Origin: Hyaloscypha bicolor E
Taxonomy: Eukaryota > Ascomycota > Leotiomycetes > Helotiales > Hyaloscyphaceae
NCBI RefSeq assembly: GCF_002865645.1
Contig: NW_020194684.1
Span: 1,333,308 to 1,397,307 of the forward strand
Direction: 5' to 3'
Length of the DNA stretch: 64,000 bases
In this document: in pieces, positions 49,701 to 61,200 of the stretch
How the letters are laid out: every line of letters begins with the position of its first letter
Position numbering within the stretch: the stretch's first letter is position 1
Program-made: the position numbers and the translations under genes
Notes under the pieces: generated by a model
What the model was told of the DNA's origin: nothing
Seen by the model: only the letters and a program-made list of their open reading frames with translations
The model's database searches: none

Positions 49701-51400
49701 TCGAGATCTAAATTAGTAAATATTTCTACCCTTAAATCGAGTCTTTTTAGCCTCTTGTTTTTCCGGTATATACTTCTATAAGCGGTATTCGGGTCTCTTA
49801 TATATAAAATACGACTTCGGAGCGTAATTATTATAATTATAGGGCTTGAAGTAGTTATTACGGGTTCCGGAATTGCGGCTGGGTCCGTATTAATAATTTC
49901 CGGACGGATAGTAGCTTGAAGGATTTTAAGAATAATATTATTAATTAGTAAAGTAGATTTCGGTAGTAATTTATTACTTCTTCTTATAGGTAGTAATGAA
50001 TAATTAGAGCTTATTAATAAGCTGGCCGAGATTATTAGGAGGGTCCGAAACTATATATTAGTATACTGGTAAGCCTTAATAGAAAGTAATAATTTTATTA
50101 TATAGGAATTCGGTGGTTTATAAGGCAGAAGTAAGGCTATATTGTAATTTGTGCAGGTCGTTAATTAGTAGTTAGATAAGCTCGAACGTTGTCTTTTTAG
50201 GGTTTTTTACTATTATAGTTACTAAGGTAATAGTATTTTATTTATCTAAATTTCGATAATAGTAACCGGGGCCTTTAAAGAAACTACAAATATTTATATA
50301 GGCTTCTTTATATATACGTTAAGAGAGCTAGTTATTATAGAAGTAGTCTTATACTAGTTCCTTTAATATAGTGGGAAAAGCTTTTACTAATGCCTCTTCT
50401 GGAAACTCTATATATTAGCAGATATTCAGGAAAATAGTGAGTTTTTAGTCGAAACTACTATTAGTTCTATTATATTTCTGTGCCTCGGTATATATCTTTA
50501 CTACTTCTCTAATTAGCTTTATAGTAAGAGGGCTAGCTAAAGGGCTATTTGGAGGTAGTAGAGGTAATGGAAAATTATTAGCTTTGGCTCTCTGCGGTCC
50601 GGTACTAGTAGGAGCAATTATAGATAGTAAAGGGATAGCAGGTAATAAAGAAATATAAGTAATAATCGGTTTAGTATATTAATTTCTTGTAATACTATTA
50701 TTTAGGGATATATATAATGAGGTAATAGGGCCCGCCTTAAGGTCTTATCTAGCGGTAATAATATTATTAGTAGTTTAGATATATTATTCTTTTCTCTAAA
50801 TAGTATTAACTAAGGACTATATAATAGTAAAGTAACTATAGTTATATTTAATATAAATACTACTATATTATAAAGCAGCTTATAATTAGTATAGTTTGCG
50901 TTAATCTAGTAGGCCAAATGTATTAATATTAAAGTTAGCGAAATCCCTCTTATATAATTTCCAGAGGTCCTTATTAGTTGACTTTTCTACTTTATACTAG
51001 AATAATCTGATATTAAGGTAATCCAGAATATCCTTCTTATTAGAGTTTTCTAGGTTAATATTATTCTTCTACTTCTCTATTTACTTATATCTATCCTAAA
51101 GATTCGCTATCCCGAACCTTTAGGGCTAAGCCCTTTCCGGTATATATATATGGTTCGAGGCAGGGGGGGTTTGAAGGAGGGGTAGTTTATGGCAGGTTTG
51201 CAGAAAGGGTTCGGTGGTAAGGGTATTAAAGTAAATATTTCGTCCTTAAATATTTCGTCCGCAACGAGAAATTTAGGAAGTGAAATATTATGATTCCGGA
51301 AGGGTCTGAAGCTCGAAGGACTCGATTTAATAGTAAAATCGAAGTAGTAGTTAAAGAGCTTCAAGGGCGTATATAGGGTATATATTCCGGAGAGAGTATC
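49700..51400 (-). pseudogene. gag: Copia gag relic
   Basis: The minus strand reads LTIKLIREVVKIYTEAQKYN near 50,530, SFDQKLTIFLNI, FPEEALVKAFPTILKELV, PPNNLGQLINKL near 50,030, then YFIYKRPEYRL.KYTPEKQEA near 49,790. The last is a zinc-knuckle-like C-x2-C segment with Cys now Tyr. This matches gag of filamentous-fungal copia elements. An open minus-strand stretch (51,364-51,107, KLFNYYFDFTIKSSPSSFRP) may be the N-terminal part, but no ATG start can be fixed. Confidence 0.75.
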
Positions 51401-51726
51401 CCGTAGATACAGGTATTATATAAGTAGAAAAGATGGTTTCCAAGAAGGTGGTCTTGGGGCCAAAAGAAGTTGGTTTTGAAGGACAGTAGAAGTTGAATGG
51501 ATGGATAGTCAAGTGGCTGACCGCTTGTTAATTGGCAAGAACTAGAGTCTTCTCCCTTAGGCCACCGGATGCTTTTTCGTGAAGTTGACAGGTAATTCCC
51601 CCCTTCGACGTAGTTAGATCAATATTACTAAGGGCCACCGGATGCCTCTTTTAGCGCAACTGTTCTATCTCTGATCTGTAAGTACTAAACAGGTCTTGTT
51701 CTGATCTGTACGATCGAACTGATCAG

Positions 51727-51913
51727 TGTCGGTTCACCAGTAACGCATGGCGCCGTCACGTAGGCGTGGAAGTGCTATTTGCGTAAGGTTGGTGAAGTTG
51801 TTGTTCAGAAGTAGGGATCGCAGTATCGTGGTGTTGATATGCGATCCCTAAATCTGCTAAGCCTAAAGGGGTCTAGTCTACACGTGACTCCCAAAGAAAC
51901 AGCTGTACCAACA
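51727..51913 (-). repeat. Copia LTR, right copy (5' LTR of the element)
   Basis: TGTCGGTTCACCAGTAACGC...ACAGCTGTACCAACA with intact TG...CA ends. It looks nearly unmutated and holds the promoter-side LTR of the minus-strand element. A 13-bp direct repeat, GGCCACCGGATGC (51,560 and 51,632), lies in the adjoining leader. Confidence 0.92.
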
Positions 51914-51918
51914 AAAAT

Positions 51919-54900
51919 ATAAAACGCGTTTTTATTATTACTTTAAAAATAATTAGATAATAGCCGAATAATTATATAAGAAAAAAACATATCTCTAATA
52001 ATTCACGAATTATTATTAATTTTATAAATTAATTATTAAACTAGAATTAATTCAGATATATTAATAATAATATAAAAGAAGAATTCCAGGCTAAAGTAAA
52101 AGATTTAAAGGTAATAAAATTAGCTTCTATTCTTATATATAAATATAATTAGAGCTATAATTTACATATAAATTATTATATTATATAACGGCTTTTTGGT
52201 TATAAGAACTTAGTATTTAGTATAAATTAAGCTATATTTAATAGTAGAACCTTTATTTAATAACTTTAAGTAATATTATTCTTAAAATAATACTCTAGCT
52301 TACTAGAATACCTATATCTAATATAATATACTATTTTATTATTTAAGAATACTAAAACTCCAAATAATATATTTAAACTAATACTAAAATAAGTATATTA
52401 AAATATATTATAATCGGATTTTAATATAAAGTTTATTATAAGAATGAACTCAATTAGCTTTATAATTTTATTAAAGAAAGTCTTATTTTTATAAGTTAGA
52501 ATCTAATCTAGTAATATACTAATAATAAGTTAATAATATATTTATTAATAATTTCTAGTAATTAATAAATACCAGATAATACTAGTTAGAAAATATTATA
52601 ATATTTCTATTACTTATAAAAAGTTTCGAATTATTATATAATAATTTCTAATTATATAAATATTTGTAAAGTTCTAATATTTGTTTTTTACTTTTTAATT
52701 ACTAGTTCTATAGCTTTAAATATAGCAAGATATATTAGAAAATACCAAAATTTAAAGGCTTTTTTTATTAATGAAATAAAAGCTTTATATTACTTTAATA
52801 AAGCCACTAACCCGAAATATATAGCTATACTAAATAGTAAACTGCAATTATTTAAAAGATAATTAATTAATTAAAATAGTACTTTATAGTAAATTAATTA
52901 ATATTTTTTACTTAATAAGTAAGTAAACTAAATAAATATTGCGAGTTCCGGATTATTAGTACTAAATAGTAGTTATTAGCTAGTAAAGATATAATATACC
53001 AATTATAAACTAATCTTTATTTAATATAGTATTAAATAACGTTTTATTCTATAGTCTTATACTATAATTCCTAACTTTTCTTATCTCAATTTATAAGCCC
53101 TATATTTCTAGCACCGACTTTAATTCTATTCTTTTAATAACTAATCTCAGATAATTCATAAAAAAAAAGATATTAGTTCACGAACTTTTAATTTAAAGTA
53201 CTAGTATATTATTACTTACTATATTATATCTTGCTTATATTCTTTAATTCTTTTATTTATCTTTATTTATTAATCCGGCAGTAATATAAATCCACTTCTT
53301 ATTTCTCTTTCTTTCTAGTTAATATAGCTTTATATTAAATAAACTAAAATATTTAAAAAGTTAAATAATAAAACTTTATATAAAAAAATAAAAGTAAGTA
53401 AACTATTTATATTTATTATATATTCTATTTAATTATTAATAGAAATATAACTATAAGATATTAAAAAAAAGTAATTATAATCTTCTTTTTATAAAAATAT
53501 ATGCCTATAATAAATTATATCTAAAAATACAAATATTAAATCCAAGCTTTTACTTCTTTCTCTAACTAATAATACTTCTAGTAAAGAAGTAAGGCTTTCT
53601 TTTTCTAATATATTATAAAGCTAATTTAAGTCAAGTTTTAATAGTCTAGAAAATAAAAATAAAAATAATTATAAGAACTTAAAGATCTTGCTTTATTTAA
53701 GCCTTTATAAAAGAAATAATAAATATCTCTTATTATTAAGAATACATTTAATTAAGAAGTAATAAGCGGTATTAGTAATAATAAAACTAATCTAATTAAT
53801 TATTAGAGTAAAGAAAAATATTAGCTTAAAAAATATTTTAATTAAAATAATTAAATAAAGAAAGATTTCGAAAAATATAATAAAATATTCTAGGTAATAG
53901 AGATAAGATTAAGTTACTTATTTATAAAAAAAGTTATTATTTTCTTTTTATAATAAATAATCGAAAACTAGCTTTATTATATCTAGTTTTATAATATTTA
54001 GTAATTAAAAGCCAAAAGAAATAAAAAGTGCTTCTTATATATATTTAAGCTCTATAATTATTCTTATAATTAAAAATAGCTTTATAAATAAGTTTAATTT
54101 AAGTATTATAATAATAAGTAAAAGCCTTTATTAAATTTTATAGAGAAAGAATAAACTATTTCTTAAGACTTCTTATTTCGCAATAATATATTTAATAAAG
54201 CTTACTAAAAAATATAAGACAAAAACGAGGCAAAAGTAATTTAAAATATTATTTAATTAATTATTTCTTTTATAAAAACCCTAGCTATATATAATACTAT
54301 ATATCTTAATTCTTTAATTAAAAGTATTAATAAAGGCTAAAATAGCGCCGAACCTTTCTATAATTCTCGCCTATAGCCTAATTATTTTATGGGTTTTAAA
54401 TAATTTATATTTACGAATAATTAACTAGAAAAGCTTTAGTCTTTTATTAATAAAATTCCAGATACTTTTATATTTTATTTTATAGCTATCTAGTAAATAT
54501 ACTTCTCGTTTCTAATCTATAAGATTAAATATAATACTGCAATATTTAATATTATAAATTAATAGAATACTTATAATATAATTCTAGTAATAAAGGATAT
54601 TATTAAACTCTTTAAACTTATAAAATATAAAAATATGCTTTACTAAAAAATACTTGCCTTTTTAATCTCGTATAATTACCAGATAATAAGAATTTATAGC
54701 TATTACCTTATAATTAATAAAAAAAAGGCTATCTTTTATTATTATCTAATTTATAAGTTTAGATTTATAATATTAGATAATAAAGAGAAATAAATAATAT
54801 ATAAATTCAATAAAAATATTTATAATATATAAATATTAACTTATCTAAAAAGAATCTATTTAATTATTAATATATTACCTAATTTTAAGGTCTTATAATA

Positions 54901-56300
54901 ATTTAAGCCAGAAAAATCCAGACTTTTATAAGTATTAAAAAGCTATAATTTCTTAAAGTATTTAAATTAAAATGCCTTATCTTTACTAAAAGAAGCTAAT
55001 AATTAATTAAGTTATATTAGAGATATTATTTCGAAAATATTTATATTCTAGAAAATTAAGGGAAAAGCATTTAAAAAGCCAAAAAAAAAAAGAAATTGAA
55101 TTACTAAATTAAATTAGTAAATAATCTTACTAATTATAAGTTAATATTTAAAGTATATTATTTACTAAAGAATGTTTTAAAAAGCTATATAATATAATAA
55201 AACTATTAAAGCAAATAATTATACTAGTTATTAAATAATTTACTAGTTAATATTATAATACTTATAATATAAGAAATATTTATTAACTTTAGTAATTATA
55301 AGTCTTTAAATCTGCTTCTAAGTTTCTTTTATAATATTCTATTTAAAGCCGCTTCTTATTTATATTTACTATTATATTTAAGTTCTAAAGTTATATTATA
55401 AATTCATTTATTAAATTTCTATATATTAATTAGTCTAAATCTAAAGCCTTTATTATATAACTTATTAGTAACCTCAAATAATATCTAAAAAACTACTATT
55501 CCTAAAAACGCTTAAAATATATTTAATTACTAATCTTAATTATAAATTATTGGCTTTAATAATATTATAGTATAATATAAGCTATAAGTATTATTACTTG
55601 TAATAAGTACTAATATTACCTCTCTTTATTTTATATTACCTCTTTATTATTATATATTTTTTAATATATAATATAATTTAAAGAAACCTTAAACTAAGCT
55701 CTTATATATTTACTCTTTCTTTTATTATTTCTTTATAAATCAAGCTAATTAGAAAAGCTTAGTACTTTTATATATCTCTTTATAAATAGATTTTATTCTT
55801 ATAAACTAATCTAATTCTTTTTACTAGAGTATAAACTAAGTATTATTATAGCTTCTTTTTCGGAATACCTTTTTATTTAAGCGAATTATTATTATACTTA
55901 AGAGAGTCGAGCTAAGTACTAGTATAATTCAGTGCCTTAATTTGCCTTAAGTTTATTTTTTATAAACTAACTAGCCGGTTCAGAAATTAACTAGGCTAGT
56001 AAGATATTTAAGAATATTATTAGTAACCGGTATTTGCCGCTAATATAGCCGGATAATTAAGAGGGCCTGTCTTTTCTAGATACTAAAAGTTTTATATAAA
56101 TAAAATAAAGTAAAATTATTTTAATAGTAAAGTTATATTAATTAAGTAAGCTTAGAATAACTAATATATCTGCTAACTATAATTAAGTTTATATTTCTTA
56201 CTTAATATAAAAAGAGAGAAAAGCTATATATAAATAAAGCCTTACTTTCTAAAATATTCTAAACCTTTATATAAATAAAATTAGCTACAGAAATTATACT
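51919..56300. other. AT desert, right half of the copia target region
   Basis: Continues the sequence interrupted at 45,838. Coding-like plus-strand scraps occur (for example about 52,080-52,700 and 54,400-55,600), but none shows a domain I can name. I found no LTR or terminal inverted repeat. Confidence 0.5.
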
Positions 56301-56315
56301 AGTAGCCTTATACCT

Positions 56316-56757
56316 CCTTTATTAGTAAACTATATTACTAGTATAATTCTGCTTTACTTTTCTAGTACTCTGGCCCTTAATATAACCCCTTCTAAATACG
56401 GCATTACTATTATATAAATCTCTATCTCTATTTGACTCCGACCTAGCTAATTCTGCGCTCTTATACTATTAATATAGTTCTATATTATTAGGATTTATAT
56501 AAATCTTCCGGTACTATTAGTTCTTTATATAACTCTTTTGCAATATTGGCATTATATAAATCTCTACCTCTATTTGACCTATATCCAGCTAATCCTGTAT
56601 TCTTTTATTACTAAACTATGCCGCTAGTATAATTCTGCCTTGCCAGAATTACATGAATCTCCTAGTATTACTAGCTCTTAATATAACTTCTTAGATGTGG
56701 CATTAATACTATATAAATCTCTATCTCTATCTGGCGTCTGCTAGCTAACCCTCTCCC
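56316..56757. repeat. Three tandem copies of a roughly 147-bp unit
   Basis: Each copy contains a CTAGTATTA..CTCTTAATATAAC-like segment, then GGCATTA..ACTATATAAATCTC and TATCTCTATTTGAC, then a CTAGCTAATCC-like end. Boundaries are near 56,316, 56,460 and 56,610. Copies differ mostly by transitions. The next 600 bp (56,758-57,360) is mixed sequence in which I see no gene. Confidence 0.75.
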
Positions 56758-57627
56758 TCCCCCCTTTGTTAGTGCCACTAAATACTAGTGCGACTACTTC
56801 CTGACATAATATTATTGCTATATAATATTACTATTAGTAGGCCTGGCCACTAGCAATCTCCCCTTTCTTAATACTGCTAATACGATTATTTCTTATATGG
56901 CATATATAATCCCTCTCCTGAGCTTTAATATAATCCTTTAGTAAGGCAATCTTGCAGCTGTATAAATCTTATAATAATTAACCGGCGAACCAGTTATTCT
57001 AATTATCTAACGAGATAGAACTAGTATAAGCCCCTTCCCGAAGTAATATTACATATATATGAATAGTACAGGAATTAAACTTGCCATTAGAGCCCTTGGC
57101 CCTTTGCCTATAAGCAAAGCAAAAACTAGAAGAAAAAGAAAGAGAAAGACGATATGCGAGAAAAGTATAGTATTAAAATATATAAAAGTAAAGAGAAGAA
57201 AATTGAATATTACCGAAATTCGTATTATATAAAATCGCCCCTATAAATATTAATGAGACATTATAAAATAATAAGGCTAATATACTTATTACGTATATAT
57301 AAGCAAATATGGATCTAAAAATGGCTCGGGGGAATCTCGGTTGCAAGGAAGCCAAAATGGGAGATAAAAATGAGGAAAGTGTAACCGAGCATTAAGGGAG
57401 CCGGAACAAGTTCCCTTTGGGAGCTAAAATGGCCCCTCAGCGCATGCTCAGGCTGACTCTGCCGTGTGCTCAGGTTACTCAGGCCGAGCTCAGGGCGTGC
57501 TTAGGCATGCTCAGGAATGCTCACCCTCTAAGGCGGCAGCTGCTCACGTCCAAATACTAAAACAGAATCAGCGAAAAAAAAAGTTGAGTGTGACTTATCT
57601 GGCAGTTACAGAGGTTCTGGCACACTT

Positions 57628-57787
57628 CGATTTACGGTTCCCTCTTCGATTTATGGTCCCCTCCTCCAATTTACGGTTCCTTCCTCTCCAATTTACGGTC
57701 CCCTCCTCCAATCTACGATCCCCTCTTCCGATTTACGGTCCCCTCCTTCGGTTTACGGTTCCCTCCTCTCCGATTTCCGACTTTCGA
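57628..57787. repeat. Minisatellite of about 20 bp, seven to eight copies
   Basis: The unit CGATTTACGGTCCCCTCCTC varies between 19 and 22 bp. The array is followed by a 10-base C run (57,789-57,798). The region keeps CA/TG, so RIP was weak here. Just upstream, GCTCAGG recurs several times in 57,437-57,515. Open frames across the array on both strands are repeat-driven and not called as genes. Confidence 0.85.
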
Positions 57788-57889
57788 ACCCCCCCCCCCT
57801 TTTACCCTCTTCAAGACCAGTAATGCCTGCATTACGGCGGTAATAGCAGAGATGCTAGCACAGATATTTCGTACGATTTTGGGTACCTT

Positions 57890-58200
57890 TAGTGGATGCT
57901 TTGAGTGGTGCTTCGGGCACGATTTATACGATGCGGTAGAGAGAGAGAGAGAGAGTATTTCCTTGTGCTTTGGGCACAATTTAGTATTAAAGAGAGTATC
58001 TCCTTATACTTTGGGTACGTTTAGTGTTAAAGAGAGTGTTTCCTTGTACTTTGGGCACGTTTAGTGTCAAAGAGAGTATTTCTTTGTGCTTTGGGCACGT
58101 TTAGTATTAAAAGAGAGAGTATTTACTAGTGCTTTGGGCACGATTCGTACGATGCGGCAGAGAGAGAGAGTTTACGGGTGCTCTGGGCACGATTTGTATA
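57890..58200. repeat. Minisatellite of about 40 bp with GA runs
   Basis: About six copies of GTATTTCCTTGTGCTTTGGG + CACGTTTAGT + ATTAAAGAGA, with (GA)n expansions at about 57,938-57,954 and 58,160. The outer copies carry ACGATGCGGCAGAGA in place of the AAAGAGA end, so the array has at least two unit types. Confidence 0.85.
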
Positions 58201-58620
58201 ATTTGGGTGCGAAAAATGGAGTGTTTACTGGGCTTTGAGCGATAAATTGGGCTGGAAATATAGTGGTTTGAAGTCGGGGCATATATAAGGCAAAGCATAC
58301 GATAGGTTTTCGATTATTATATTACTTTATGGGTGGTTTTGGCTCTTGTCTTGGAGTGTGCTCAGGGATCGAGCACTTGTGGGTGGGGGAAGTATGTGGT
58401 GGGGATATTAGTCACGTGGTTCTATTATGTGACCTCCAGACGTCCGCAATCCGCAACCTGCTTATATATTACCCCTCTTTCCTTCCTGTTTTAGAAATCA
58501 ACCAACCTTCACTCTCTAATTTCACGCCTCACTCGTACGCTGTAATCCCACGCTATGGAAGCCCATTCTATCTCTATATATTATTACTTGTTTTATATTT
58601 CTATTATAATATAAGTACTT
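58201..58620. other. Low-RIP sequence without a recognisable gene
   Basis: Normal CA/TG content, with a sharp switch to AT-rich sequence near 58,560-58,600. A 108-codon plus-strand frame (58,329-58,655) crosses that switch and becomes hydrophobic AT-driven text, so I do not call it a gene. Confidence 0.5.
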
Positions 58621-58639
58621 ATATTCTTATATTAATTTC

Positions 58640-59290
58640 TTTTTATTTAAACTAGAATATTTAATATATATATAAGATTATTAGAGAATTATATACTTAT
58701 TTAAAGAAGCTATATAATAATTCGAATAAGAAATATAATACTTGGCAAGTATTTAAAAAGCTATTAATAAAAAATAGCTAGACTTTTTAAAAGTTTTATA
58801 TCTTATTTCTAAAATATATAATAAACAAAAATATTAATTTATAGAATCCTAAGAATAATTTGAATAATAAGCTTATCTAGAAGTTATAAGAGGCTATAAT
58901 TATATATTATAATAATTCGGCTATTTATATTATAAAGTTTATATAATACTATATTATAAATAACTAGTAAATTCGAGCTTGCTATAAAAAGAAAAACCAG
59001 GTATTTAAGAAGGCTAATAAAGATATAAATAAGCCAAGCTCAGAAAATGCCTCTTATATAAAGCCTGCTTTTAAAATTCTAGTAATAAATAAGCTTATTA
59101 TTTCGAAATCCGAATTCTTTAACCTCAAGTATTATAATTATAATAAATTTAATTATATATCTAGAAATTATTTAGAGCCTAAAATAAAGTATATAAAGTA
59201 AATCTTAATATAAGCTAATAATACTTATTATAAATAAGGCATTCGAGAATATAAAGTAAAAAAATAATGACTTTTAAAGAAAGTTTTCTT
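58640..59290 (+). pseudogene. Retrotransposon gag fragment with zinc knuckle
   Basis: Reads WQVFKKLLIKNS, KKKNQVFKKANKDINKPSSE and, near 59,125-59,170, LKYYNYNKFNYISRNYLEP. This fits the C-x2-C-x4-H-x4-C knuckle (CYNCNKFGHISRNC type) with Cys and His now Tyr. No pol domain follows in this frame; a second element starts just downstream, so this is a truncated gag. Confidence 0.6.
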
Positions 59291-59681
59291 TTTAGGGCCA
59301 TATATAATAGGTATATATAATAGTATATAAATAGATATTAGATATTATAGATCTAGTTTTCTATTTTGGGTAAAGCTTATATCGGAATTATATGAATTAT
59401 ATGGAATTATATTTCCTAATTAAGTAAAGGGCTTTATATACTTGGCTAAGTATTAGGAAATATATAGGGAGATACTTCTAGCTTTAAAAGAAGGCATTAA
59501 TTAGTCTTTTATTAGAATTAACTCTTAGAAATTAATTATATTTACAAGTATTACTCTAAAGCTTACTTACTTAATTACTTATATATTACCCTACTATTAT
59601 ATATCTCACATTCTAATTAATCTAATCTTTGAAAAGTAGTTTATTATAAGGTAATTAAGCCATTAATAAACAAAATTACTA

Positions 59682-61200
59682 ATGGCTAGAGTATTAATTA
59701 GAAGAAGCGCCTCTATTATTACTAGAGTAACCCAGTCGGATATTTAGAAGAGTACCTAGTCAGGTACTCTAGTTATTGCCTAATTAGAAGAAGGAAGTAA
59801 AACTCAGACGCTACCAGAATTAGCTAGCAAGATAATAATAATAAAGAAGCTAGTAGCGGCTTATTATTGCATTACTAAGTTAGAAGCAGAGATATAATAA
59901 AGAGAGAATCTGGAAAAGCTAAAAGCTCAAATCCGTTATTTTAAAGATATTTGGGTATCCGGTATAAAGCCCATTATATCTCTAGTAATACCCTTACGAG
60001 CCCAATCTCACTAGTCTGTATGTACAGGGCATTTTTCAGGCAGATTCAGGCATTGCGAATTCGCTTATAGGCTTGCTAAAACCAAAGTCTACGAAATCAC
60101 TTAATAATTATAAGACAATAACAAATAATTATGACTTGATATCTGGCGCCTGAAAAGTAAAGTAACTAAAGTATGATTTCATTAATTAATTCTTAAGAAT
60201 TTGAAGGTTTGAAATTTTGAAATATTACTAAAATGCCCTGAATATACAGACTAGTGAGACTGGGCTCGTTAGTTTGCAAGGCTCCAAAAACCCGAGAATT
60301 ACTAACTTATAAGAGAAAGAGTATTAAGGAAGCCTAGAACTTCTTTTACTAGGCAAAGCTAAAGTGGTATAAAAATAATAAAATTATCTGGGCTATAAAT
60401 ATAGTAAAGGTTATATATTATACTTCCTGTTTTAAGAATATAGCCAGAAATATCCAGAAATATAAGAAATAATTAGTAAATATTAATACTATAAATTAAA
60501 AGACCTTTATTAAATTTATAAAGAATTCTATTTTAAATTCGAAGAACTATAGTAATAATACTCTTATTAAGTTTAAAAATATAAATAGTAGCCAGATTAG
60601 AGTATTTAAAGCTTTATATCTTACTTGAATAGCTTATTAAATAACTTGGGATATATAAGTTTATTACGAGAATAAAATAACTTATTTAGTAGCTTAAGGC
60701 AAGAGATTTGAAATAAGATTAATTATTAAGAAAACACTTTATATAAAAGAAAAAAGCTTATATTTGCGGTTATAAGAGTCAAGAATAACTTAAATTTATT
60801 TGCTTAATAGAAGTATAATAATAAGCTAATAAGATAATAAAAAGAAGAGAATTAAAGAAAAAAGAAAAAAGATAATAAAGAGAAATAAAAGAGAAGTATA
60901 TTTCCGTTATAGGATTTATAAAACCGGAATAGTAAAGATATAGTAATAAGATCTAATATAGTACTCGTATTAGAATTTATAAGACCGGATATAATCTGCT
61001 TTACTTACTAGAAAGAGAATTATTATATTATTACTTGCTTAAATTAAGAGAAACCGACTTACTATAATTATAATAAGTCTGGCTATAAAGTATATAAATA
61101 GTTAGAACTAAAGAAGCCGGAAAACAAATATATCTTATAATAATTATACTTATTTATATTATAAAGAGCAAAGTTCCTAAAACGAGAATAGTAATTAAGG
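59682..61200 (+). pseudogene. gag: gypsy-2 gag relic, split by a MITE
   Basis: ATG at 59,682-59,684 opens MARVLIRRSASIITRVTQSD and continues through GSKTQTLPELASKIIIIKK and ENLEKLKAQIRYFKDIWVSG, up to the MITE at 59,997. The frame resumes after 60,271 (LQGSKNPRI-like, then gag-like text). A knuckle-like YYNYNKSGYKVYK lies at 61,060-61,098, with Cys and His now Tyr. The surviving ATG and long opening frame make this the clearest start codon of any element here. Scattered TAG/TAA codons kill it. Confidence 0.75.
59997..60268. mobile_element. 272-bp MITE with 39-bp terminal inverted repeats, Harbinger-like
   Basis: The arms CGAGCCCAATCTCACTAGTC... (59,997-60,035) and the reverse complement of 60,230-60,268 (CGAGCCCAGTCTCACTAGTC...) match at 36 of 39 positions by eye. 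TTA on both sides (59,994-59,996 and 60,269-60,271) fits the 3-bp TWA target duplication of PIF/Harbinger elements. The interior has no coding capacity and keeps CA/TG, so it arrived after most RIP. A Tc1/mariner origin with TA duplication is the alternative. Confidence 0.85.

Larger units (their letters stand above)
45839..51913 (-). mobile_element. Complete Ty1/copia retrotransposon, RIP-degraded
   Basis: The 6,075-bp element has 187-bp LTRs at both ends and a 5-bp target duplication, AAAAT (45,834-45,838 and 51,914-51,918). The coding strand is minus: gag near the right end, then integrase, RT and RNase H toward the left. Integrase before RT is the copia order. Sequence near the right LTR (about 51,420-51,726), its likely leader, keeps normal CA/TG content, while the coding body is full of TAA/TAG. 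It lies inside older AT-rich sequence and is therefore a later insertion. Confidence 0.93.

Noticed and set aside
54400..55600. A DDE transposase in the AT desert
   Set aside because: Coding-like scraps exist, but no catalytic motif or terminal repeats could be seen.
57173..57355. Minus-strand open frame of 60 codons
   Set aside because: Hydrophobic low-complexity translation of AT-rich sequence with no start context or domain.
57464..58298. Open frames across the minisatellites on both strands
   Set aside because: Their translations simply repeat with the DNA units (for example RFTVPSS), so they reflect tandem DNA and not a protein.
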